The translations under genes were made by a program, and so were the position numbers. A stretch of DNA of 64,000 nucleotides from Candidatus Bathyarchaeota archaeon (GTDB taxonomy: Archaea > Thermoproteota > CALKCG01 > B24 > DRYS01): positions 1 through 64,000 of the forward strand of contig JAGTQC010000002.1 in assembly GCA_018396535.1 (NCBI GenBank). Reading direction: 5' to 3'. Of the stretch, positions 55,205 through 62,569 are shown piece after piece. The first letter of the stretch is position 1, and each line of letters starts with the position of its first letter. The notes beneath the pieces were generated by a model. It was not told the origin of the DNA, did no database searches, and was given only the letters and a program-made list of their open reading frames with translations.

Positions 55205-56104
55205 ATGTATACACTGAATCTCCCTCAAATATTTTTTAATTCTATAATAACTGGGAGCATATTTATGCTTGCAGCTATAGGCTTAAGCCTATCCTATAGC
55301 CTATCTCGTTTCCCGAATTTTGCTCATGCAGAATACATAACCTTAGGAGGGTACATCGGTTTTCTTCTATTTGAACAGTTGAATATGCACCTCTATATAG
55401 CGTTCACAGCTTCTTTCCTAGTATCTGGGCTTCTCTCTCTACTATCCTATACGGTTCTATTCAAGCCTCTCCAAGATAGGGGGGCCCCCATGGTTTATCT
55501 TATGGTTGCATCCATAGGTTTAGGTATAACCATTAGACACATAATTCAACAGATATGGGGTGGATCCCCTTTAACTATAAGAGCCGTATGGCCTAGATGG
55601 GATATAGGACCTCTAACGATCTCGGGTCTCTATCTATACCTAATAGCTACGGTTATCTCAACATCTATAGTACTACACTTACTACTAGCTAGCACTATTA
55701 TAGGTAAATGTATTAGAGCGGTATCTGATAATATAGAGCTAGCTTCCTCAGTAGGTGTGAATGTGGATAATGTATCTAGGTTTGTATGGTTTGTAGGAGG
55801 GGGGTTAGCAGGTTTATCAGGGTTTTTCATGGTAGCTATAGCTAACGCTATACCTCTCTTAGGTTGGAGACTGCTAATACCCGCATTCGCCGTAACGGTT
55901 TTGGGAGGAGTGGGCAGCTTCTATGGAGCTTTAATTGCAGCTTATACTCTCGGCTTTGCTGAGAATATAAGTGTAATAGGTTTAACCGCTCTAGGTCTAC
56001 CTACAGATCTGAAAATGCTCGTTTTCTTCATTACGATAGTCGTCGTATTATTAGCTAAACCTGAAGGTATAATCGCATCGATAAGGAGGGGTTTACGTGT
56101 CTGA
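55205..56104 (+). CDS. livH: ABC importer permease LivH
   Basis: The 299-residue permease has the LivH blocks LSYSLSRFPNFAHAEYITLGGYIG and AGLSGFFMVAIANAIPLLG (parts of about 29-50 and 205-225), with about eight helices. Pairs with LivM. It overlaps livM by 8 bases. Confidence 0.92.
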   Translation: MYTLNLPQIFFNSIITGSIFMLAAIGLSLSYSLSRFPNFAHAEYITLGGYIGFLLFEQLNMHLYIAFTASFLVSGLLSLLSYTVLFKPLQDRGAPMVYLMVASIGLGITIRHIIQQIWGGSPLTIRAVWPRWDIGPLTISGLYLYLIATVISTSIVLHLLLASTIIGKCIRAVSDNIELASSVGVNVDNVSRFVWFVGGGLAGLSGFFMVAIANAIPLLGWRLLIPAFAVTVLGGVGSFYGALIAAYTLGFAENISVIGLTALGLPTDLKMLVFFITIVVVLLAKPEGIIASIRRGLRV

Positions 56105-57080
56105 TCCAGCGATCTTCATAATGCACATAGCCTACAAGATCGGAGTTTATGGTATAGCAGCTTTAAGTCTCAATATAGAATATGGGTATACAGGTCTATC
56201 CAATTTTGGTAAAGCGGCATTCCTCATGATAGGCGCATACACAGCTGCGATAGCACTCGAGAATGGTCTACATCCCGTCATAGCTATAATCCTATCTGTA
56301 ATTATATCTGGTGTTATAGGTCTACTAGCATCTGCTTTTACATTAAAGTTTAGAGAGGATTATCTAGCTATAACACTACTAGCCTTTGCTGAGATCACTA
56401 GACTTATAATACGGAGCTTCGATGACTCCGCAAAAGCTTTAACCAGATTGATAACCGGTATGGAAAACTACGTTAACATATTCGGCGGGGTTCACGGTAA
56501 AGTAGTAAGAAGCTTCATAAGCATCATAGGCGATTACAGGCTATACAATGTAGCTCAGCTATGTCTAGCCTACGGATTTCTAATATTCTCCTACATATTC
56601 GTAAAACTACTGTTAGACTCACCTTATGGCCGTGTTCTCAGAGCTATCAGGGAGGATGAGCTTGCCTCTCAAACACTAGGTAAGGAGACATGGCGTTATA
56701 AACTACAAGTTATAATCCTAGGCTCCATGCTTGCAGGGTTAGCTGGTGCTTTAATCGCACAGTTTGAAGGATATATAAGTCCTGAAAGCTTCCAACCCCA
56801 TCTAACTTTCGCTATATGGATGATGGTTATACTCGGTGGTGTAGGGAATAACCTGGGAGTTATCCTAGGAGCCGCTCTTGTAGAATCTATAGAAGCAGCT
56901 GCTTTATTCATTAAAGGCTTCCTCGGCTATCTGCCATTAGATCCTATAAATATACAGTGGATATTTGTCGGTATATCTATCATAGTAATCGTAGCATTCA
57001 AACCTAAGGGTCTCGTAGAAGAACGCCCTATCAAAACACCCGCCATGGAGGTGGCTATAGCTGGCTCTACTAGAGATTAG
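56097..57080 (+). CDS. livM: ABC importer permease LivM
   Basis: The 327-residue permease: SLNIEYGYTGLSNFGKAAFLMIGAY at the start (split, residues about 21-45), the EAA-like loop GRVLRAIREDELASQTLGKE, GSMLAGLAGAL and FKPKGLVEERPI at the end. The last codons overlap the start of livG by 20 bases. Confidence 0.92.
   Translation: MSDPAIFIMHIAYKIGVYGIAALSLNIEYGYTGLSNFGKAAFLMIGAYTAAIALENGLHPVIAIILSVIISGVIGLLASAFTLKFREDYLAITLLAFAEITRLIIRSFDDSAKALTRLITGMENYVNIFGGVHGKVVRSFISIIGDYRLYNVAQLCLAYGFLIFSYIFVKLLLDSPYGRVLRAIREDELASQTLGKETWRYKLQVIILGSMLAGLAGALIAQFEGYISPESFQPHLTFAIWMMVILGGVGNNLGVILGAALVESIEAAALFIKGFLGYLPLDPINIQWIFVGISIIVIVAFKPKGLVEERPIKTPAMEVAIAGSTRD
57047..57053 (+). promoter_or_regulatory. 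Shine-Dalgarno site supporting a CTG start for livG
   Basis: GGAGGTG ends 7 bases before the CTG at 57061, an ideal distance. It is the strongest ribosome-binding site in this operon. Confidence 0.6.
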
Positions 57081-57831
57081 AAAATTATCGAAAAGTTTCG
57101 GTGGGCTAAAAGCCGTAAACTCAGTCGATCTAGATGTAGAGGAGGAAAGTATAACCGGGCTTATAGGTCCTAACGGCAGCGGGAAAACTACTTTATTCAA
57201 TATGATCTCTGGTGTTGTGCAGAGGGATAGCGGCGAGATATGGTTTATGAAGGAGCGTATAGATGGTCTCCAGCCGTTCAAGATCTATGCGAAGGGTATA
57301 GTTAGAAGCTTCCAAATACCAAGACTATTTTGGAGGCTTACCGTCTTAGACAACATGTTGATAGCAGCTAGAGAATTTATAGGTGAAAGCTTTACAGGAA
57401 CATTATTCAGAAGGGGTAAATGGGTATCAGAAGAGAGGAAGCTTGTAGATAAAGCTCTAGATATACTTAGGTTACTAGGATTGTCTGAGTCGGCTTTCAG
57501 ATTTGCATATCAGCTTTCAGGAGGACAGATGAAGCTTCTAGAGATAGGTAGAGCTCTAATGGCTGATCCCAAGCTTCTTCTTTTAGATGAGCCTACAGCT
57601 GGTGTTCATCCCAAACTTGCACAGGATATATTCAGGAAGATAGAAGAGATACGGAGAATATACGGTACAGCAGTCTTCGTTATAGAGCATAGAGTTGAAA
57701 CATTATTCTCTTATGCAGATTGGGTATACGTTATGGATAATGGTAGCCTCATATATAGTGGTAAACCTAGCGGCGTAGTTCTAGATGCCAGGGTTCAGAA
57801 AGCGTATCTAGGTGATATATATGTTGCTTAG
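57061..57831 (+). CDS. livG: ABC importer ATPase LivG, apparent CTG start
   Basis: The 256-residue ATPase: LEIRKLSKSFGGLKAV at the N-terminus, Walker A GPNGSGKTT (36-44), signature LSGGQMKLLEIGRA and Walker B LLLLDEPTAG. The frame is open from a TAG at 57058-57060 and contains no ATG, GTG or TTG before Walker A. The first usable codons are CTG 57061 (preceded by a perfect ribosome-binding site) or ATT. Starting at the first internal ATG (57202) would remove Walker A and cannot be right. Overlaps livM and livF. Confidence 0.85.
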   Translation: MALLEIRKLSKSFGGLKAVNSVDLDVEEESITGLIGPNGSGKTTLFNMISGVVQRDSGEIWFMKERIDGLQPFKIYAKGIVRSFQIPRLFWRLTVLDNMLIAAREFIGESFTGTLFRRGKWVSEERKLVDKALDILRLLGLSESAFRFAYQLSGGQMKLLEIGRALMADPKLLLLDEPTAGVHPKLAQDIFRKIEEIRRIYGTAVFVIEHRVETLFSYADWVYVMDNGSLIYSGKPSGVVLDARVQKAYLGDIYVA

Positions 57832-58552
57832 AACAGTTGATCTAAGCGTAGGCTACGGAGATCTAAAAATCGTACAAAACGTATCGGTAGAAGTTAAAGG
57901 TGGGGAGGTTGTAAGCCTGATAGGCCCTAACGGTAGCGGTAAATCAACCTTGATAAAGGGTATAGTAGGTCTAGCTAAGGTATTCAGCGGCAGGGTCCTC
58001 CTTGATGAATTGGATGTAACAGGTTTACCAACGTATAAGCTTATCAGGATGGGTATAGGCTATGTACCCCAGAGACTCAATATATTCCCTAACCTATCGG
58101 TTAAGGAGAATCTTGAAGTTAGTGGAAGCTGGCTTGATAAGAATAGGATGAGGAGGAAAATCCAAGAAGTGATGGATATATTCCCGGAGATTAAACATAA
58201 AATGGACTGTAAAGCTGGACTTTTAAGCGGAGGAGAAAGGCAGATACTAGCTTTGGCTAGAGCTTTAGTAGCAGAGCCTAGGGTACTCTTACTCGATGAG
58301 CCTACAGCCAGTCTTAGCCCTATGATGGCTGATAAGATCTTCAGATATATAAGGGACATAGCATTCACTAATGATATTGCAATCATGATCGCAGAGCAAA
58401 ACGTAGCTAAAGCTTTGAAAAACTCTGACAGGAGTTACGTGTTAGTTTCAGGTAGATGCGTATCTGTAGAATCATCTAAAGCTCATCTATCAGACGATCA
58501 GCTTAAAAGGATATACCTTGAATTTATGAGCATTAAACCCGATAGCTTATGA
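57821..58552 (+). CDS. livF: ABC importer ATPase LivF
   Basis: The 243-residue ATPase: LLRTVDLSVGYGDLKIV, Walker A GPNGSGKST, LSGGERQILALARAL, Walker B LLLDEPTASLSP. Start ATG 57821 in the last codons of livG; an upstream GTG (57812) is in frame but less likely. Last gene of the operon. Confidence 0.93.
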   Translation: MLLRTVDLSVGYGDLKIVQNVSVEVKGGEVVSLIGPNGSGKSTLIKGIVGLAKVFSGRVLLDELDVTGLPTYKLIRMGIGYVPQRLNIFPNLSVKENLEVSGSWLDKNRMRRKIQEVMDIFPEIKHKMDCKAGLLSGGERQILALARALVAEPRVLLLDEPTASLSPMMADKIFRYIRDIAFTNDIAIMIAEQNVAKALKNSDRSYVLVSGRCVSVESSKAHLSDDQLKRIYLEFMSIKPDSL

Positions 58553-58609
58553 TAACTGATTCTAGAAAGATATACTTAAAAACATCGATAATATATATGA
58601 TCTATAGGG

Positions 58610-60928
58610 ATGCAGATAACCTTCTACCCTATAGATATCGATTACAGAGAATCTCCATCATTATCAGTTAGGCTTTGGGGTATAGATAGGGATGGAAAAC
58701 GTATAATGGCTTTTGACGATAGATTTAAACAATATTTCTTCGTCATACCTAAAGAGGGGTGTTCGACTAAGCTTTTTGAAGAATTAAACCTCCTAGGCGT
58801 ATCAGTTGATGAAATAGAAAAAAGATTCTTCGGCAAACCTATCAGGGTATTAAAGGTTGAATCCAGTAATGTCAAGCTTATCAACGAAGCCTTAGCTAAA
58901 ATATCTAGGAGCCGATATGTCGATAAGGTTCTCGAAGACGACCTTAGAGCTTCTACACATTATCTGCTGGAAAAGCAAATTAAACCATGTAATTGGGTTG
59001 AAGTGAGTGCAGAGTACGGGGGTATAGAAGGGGTTAGAGTTGATAAAATATACCGTATCATAGGTGATTTTAGAACGATCGATACAGCTATACCTCGACT
59101 CCGTATATTAGCATTCCATGTATACCCGTTATCGCGCTTCGGATCACCGAATCCAGATATCGATCCTATAGCCGTTATAACGGTAGGGACATCCGATGGA
59201 CATATAGAGCAGTATACGATAGATGATGGAGAGAAAACCATACTTTTGAAATTTATAGATTTCATAGATGAGTATGACCCAGATATAATCGTAGGGTTTG
59301 AATCGAACAGAGTATACTGGCCTTTCATAAATAGGAGAGCTTCCATCAACAATATTAAACTATCTATAGGTAGGGACGGGGGCTCTCCGCATACAAGCGT
59401 GTATGGTCATATATCGATACCTGGTCGTGTAAACCTAGACTTATACGATTTCGTGGAAGATTTGTATGAGGTTAAATCCAAAGATATAGAAGGCTTAGCC
59501 GACTATCTAGGATTGAAGTTTCCACGTAAACTTGTACCTAGCTTTAAGGTTTCGGAACTATGGAGTAGAGGATCGGATGGAAGGATAGATGTTAAGGAAT
59601 CTAGTAGATCGATCGTAGAAGCCATGCTAAAGCTATCTGAGGATATAGTCCCACTTGCACTTCAACTATCCTCGGTAGTGGGTCTACCACCTGACCATGT
59701 ATTCACCGCTGCTGTAGGTTTTAGAGTTGAGTCACATCTGATGTTCGAAGCAGCTAGTAGAGGCGAACTGATACCTAAACGTAGCGAGGTAGAATACGAA
59801 AGGTATGCTGGAGCTATAGTTCTAGAACCTACACCAGGTATACATGAGGATATACTCGTATTAGACTTCAAGTCTCTATACCCATCCCTCATAATAAAGT
59901 ACAATATATCACCGGATACTTATATCGAAGAGGGTGTAGCCTCTGATATAGATTTCTATGAAGCACCCGAGGTTAAGCATAGATTTAGAAAGGAGCCTAA
60001 AGGAATGTATGCAGAAGCATTATCTAAACTCCTTAAGGCTAGGGATGAGGTTAGAGTTAAACTTAAGGAAGTTGAGCCCAACAGTCACTTATACAAACTC
60101 CTCGATGCCAGACAGAAAGCTATAAAGATAGTATCTAACGCTACTTATGGTTATGCTGGCTGGATCGGTGCGCGATGGTATATGAAGCCTGTAGCAGAAT
60201 CTGTAGCAGCCTGGGGTAGAGCTACACTTAAATCAGTACTAGATTATGCATCTAAAATAAGCCTTAAAGTAGTTTATGGAGATACAGATTCCATATTTGT
60301 AGAATATGATGAGGAAAAAATAATGAAGCTTACAGAATTCGTAGAGAAGGAGCTTGGCTTAGAGATAAAACCAGATGTACACTATAAACGTGTATTATTT
60401 ACTGAAGCTAAGAAGCGTTACGTAGGTCTAACATTAGATGGACGTATAGATTTCGTGGGATTCGAAGCTGTAAGAGGGGACTGGAGTATGCTGGCTAAGA
60501 TAGTCCAAGAGGCTGTAGCAGACTCTATATTGAGGGAGGGGTCCGTAGCTAAAGCCATCTCCATATCTAGGGACTATATATCCATGGCTCGTAAAGGTTT
60601 ACTACCCTTAGAATACTTCATAGTATGGAAGACTATATCTAAGCCGCTAGAGGAGTATAAGGTTAGAACACCTCATACAGAAACTGCTAGAAAGCTTGTA
60701 GCTAAAGGTTTCAAGGTAAACCCCGGCGACCGTATAGGCTTTGTTATCGTCAAGAGAGCGGCGCAGAAACTATATGATAAAGTGGAGCCATACCTATACG
60801 CTAAACTGGAAGATATAGATATAGAATACTATATAGATAACCAGGTAATACCCGCTGCTCTAAGGATATTAGAAGTCTTAGGTGTAAGAAAGGAGCAACT
60901 TCTAGGTAGACAGGTAACCCTCTTTTAG
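58610..60928 (+). CDS. Family-B DNA polymerase with degenerate 3'-5' exonuclease motifs
   Basis: The 772-residue polymerase has intact polymerase motifs: motif A VLDFKSLYPS (Asp419), motif B KIVSNATYGYAG (506-517) and motif C YGDTDS (556-561). The exonuclease domain (about 130-340) keeps the fold but lost its carboxylates: ExoI FDIE is FHVY (His170, Tyr172), ExoII lacks Asn and Asp (GFESNRVYWPF; Tyr236), ExoIII SYxxD is SKDIE (Lys291, Glu294). Expected: synthesis without proofreading. Length and N-terminal domain are otherwise those of archaeal PolB. It may be a translesion or repair polymerase, with another replicative enzyme elsewhere. Confidence 0.9.
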   Translation: MQITFYPIDIDYRESPSLSVRLWGIDRDGKRIMAFDDRFKQYFFVIPKEGCSTKLFEELNLLGVSVDEIEKRFFGKPIRVLKVESSNVKLINEALAKISRSRYVDKVLEDDLRASTHYLLEKQIKPCNWVEVSAEYGGIEGVRVDKIYRIIGDFRTIDTAIPRLRILAFHVYPLSRFGSPNPDIDPIAVITVGTSDGHIEQYTIDDGEKTILLKFIDFIDEYDPDIIVGFESNRVYWPFINRRASINNIKLSIGRDGGSPHTSVYGHISIPGRVNLDLYDFVEDLYEVKSKDIEGLADYLGLKFPRKLVPSFKVSELWSRGSDGRIDVKESSRSIVEAMLKLSEDIVPLALQLSSVVGLPPDHVFTAAVGFRVESHLMFEAASRGELIPKRSEVEYERYAGAIVLEPTPGIHEDILVLDFKSLYPSLIIKYNISPDTYIEEGVASDIDFYEAPEVKHRFRKEPKGMYAEALSKLLKARDEVRVKLKEVEPNSHLYKLLDARQKAIKIVSNATYGYAGWIGARWYMKPVAESVAAWGRATLKSVLDYASKISLKVVYGDTDSIFVEYDEEKIMKLTEFVEKELGLEIKPDVHYKRVLFTEAKKRYVGLTLDGRIDFVGFEAVRGDWSMLAKIVQEAVADSILREGSVAKAISISRDYISMARKGLLPLEYFIVWKTISKPLEEYKVRTPHTETARKLVAKGFKVNPGDRIGFVIVKRAAQKLYDKVEPYLYAKLEDIDIEYYIDNQVIPAALRILEVLGVRKEQLLGRQVTLF

Positions 60929-60968
60929 GAGCATCTGGTCTCATCTCAGAAGCTTATTCCTTGTATAA

Positions 60969-60978
60969 ACTTTAAATA
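60969..60978 (+). promoter_or_regulatory. TATA-like box upstream of tRNA-Gly
   Basis: ACTTTAAATA about 45-55 bases upstream of the tRNA, leaving a short leader. Confidence 0.35.
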
Positions 60979-61022
60979 ACCTCCCCCTCCATATATATTG
61001 GATGAACTAATTCGCCAAGAAA

Positions 61023-61097
61023 GCGGCCGTGGTCTAGGCTGGTTAGGATGGGGGCCCTCCAAGCCTCCGGTCGCGGGTTCAAATCCCGCCGGCCGCA
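61023..61097 (+). tRNA. tRNA-Gly(UCC) with C33
   Basis: Acceptor GCGGCCG/CGGCCGC, D arm GTCT...GGAT, anticodon stem GGGGC/GCCTC with loop CCTCCAA, T arm GCGGG/CCCGC with TTCAAAT, discriminator A; no CCA, no intron. Stem geometry fixes the loop, so the anticodon is UCC and position 33 is C instead of the near-universal U. Confidence 0.9.
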
Positions 61098-61115
61098 TAG
61101 TAATATTTGATGATA

Positions 61116-61265
61116 CTATACGACTCCAATCCACCTATATATAGGTGGTATCGTATACCCTCTAACATATGCTATAACGACTATTATCGTGAGTATGAGT
61201 ATGGTGACTAAAGCTACGGCTAATATAACTCTATAGAGTATACGTGTAGCGAGGGTATTCGACAT
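61116..61265 (-). CDS. 49-residue single-helix membrane protein
   Basis: The minus strand encodes 49 residues: a short basic start (MSNTLATRILYR), one long hydrophobic helix (13-33) and a tail with two Tyr/Pro motifs (GYTIPPIYRW). Codon use matches the neighbourhood and the ATG follows an AT-rich stretch. No family recognised. It lies between tRNA-Gly and the M24 peptidase and would be missed by length cut-offs. Confidence 0.55.
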   Translation of the reverse strand: MSNTLATRILYRVILAVALVTILILTIIVVIAYVRGYTIPPIYRWIGVV

Positions 61266-61334
61266 AATATACCCTACCTAAATAGAGACTAGTATATTCT
61301 CTAATTAAGCATTATTGTTAACGATTATCTCCCC

Positions 61335-62405
61335 TTACTCTAAATAGTTAAAGCTTGTTAGAGATTGCACCTCCTCGCCTACTACATACATATCCTCATC
61401 TCTAACACCTACCATCCCTGGGATATATATCCCAGGCTCTATCGTTACTACACAGTCTTCTGGGATAGGCTTCTCATAAATTGGGCTTAAATATGGAGGC
61501 TCATGGATATCTAACCCGACTCCATGACCAAGCCCATGAATAAAGTACTCCCCATATCCTAGATCTACTAGAATTTTCCTCGCAGCTTTATCGATTTCTC
61601 TAGCTAACATTCCAGGTCTAAGGAGATTTAACGCTTCGTTCTTAGCTTTATGTACCGCTTCGAGGAGATAACTATACTTATGCTTGAAATCCCCAAGTAG
61701 GAATGTTCTAGTCATATCTGATCTATAAGATTCATATACAGCGCCTAGATCGATCACGACAATATCATTCTCCTCTATACGCCTATACGATGGTTTAGCA
61801 TGTGGTTTAGAAGATGAGGAGGATGAAGCTACTATAGTCTGAAACGCTACGGATTCTGCACCCATTTTACGCATAATATACTCTGCCTCGACCGCCAGCT
61901 CCCATTCAGATATCCCTGGTTCTAATATACTTGATACTTTATCCATAGTTCTCCTAGCTATTTCAGCAGCTCTAGCTATAAGTTTCATCTCATATGAATC
62001 TTTCTTCATTCTCATCTCCCATATAGTATCCATACATTCTCTGAGATTTGATGTTATCTTACCCATAGCTTCATAGTCTCTCACCGATAGCTTATCGAAA
62101 AATATAGTGGATGGCTTCACTTCAGAAAGTATACGAACCACCCTATCCATAAGCCTATCCTCAGGCCCATAGACTTCTAAACTTAGAGTTGATCCAACCT
62201 TAGCCTTAACCTCTTCTTCTTCAAGCTTAGGCAGTATAAGTGTAGCTTCATCACAATCGATTATTAAGCATCCTACGCCTACCCCAGCGAAGTAAAGTAG
62301 ATTTGATGAATCCGTCAGGATTATACAAGAACCCTCCTGCAACTCCAACTTATTTATCAATATATCTCTTCTTCTAACCATCACATCCTCCAATGCATAA
62401 TTCAC
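61335..62405 (-). CDS. M24-family Xaa-Pro dipeptidase/aminopeptidase
   Basis: The 356-residue product has an N-terminal creatinase-like domain (about 1-130) and the pita-bread metallopeptidase domain with DIVVIDLGAVYESYRSD (two Asp), HGLGHGVGLDIHE (His), TIEPGIY (Glu) and a final Glu (RDEDMYV). Cleaves peptides with proline in the second position. Convergent neighbourhood; divergent from SMC. Confidence 0.9.
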   Translation of the reverse strand: MNYALEDVMVRRRDILINKLELQEGSCIILTDSSNLLYFAGVGVGCLIIDCDEATLILPKLEEEEVKAKVGSTLSLEVYGPEDRLMDRVVRILSEVKPSTIFFDKLSVRDYEAMGKITSNLRECMDTIWEMRMKKDSYEMKLIARAAEIARRTMDKVSSILEPGISEWELAVEAEYIMRKMGAESVAFQTIVASSSSSSKPHAKPSYRRIEENDIVVIDLGAVYESYRSDMTRTFLLGDFKHKYSYLLEAVHKAKNEALNLLRPGMLAREIDKAARKILVDLGYGEYFIHGLGHGVGLDIHEPPYLSPIYEKPIPEDCVVTIEPGIYIPGMVGVRDEDMYVVGEEVQSLTSFNYLE

Positions 62406-62569
62406 CTCAGAGTATGCTATGGGACATATATCCTTGAAGCTAATATCTAGTTAGTATACAGGTTTTTAACTATTATAGTATATGAGGTTTAATCCTAAGT
62501 ATACTCGAGAATCTCCTAGTTACTAGATGATCGCCTAAAGAAGGTAGGGTAAGGAGATGTAGATGCATC

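Noticed and set aside
57202-57831. livG starting at the internal ATG 57202
   Set aside because: It would delete Walker A and the first 47 residues of a conserved ATPase; the upstream frame is fully ABC-like.
60946-61134. Minus-strand frame across tRNA-Gly
   Set aside because: Same tRNA-antisense artefact (GFEPATGGLEGPHPNQP).
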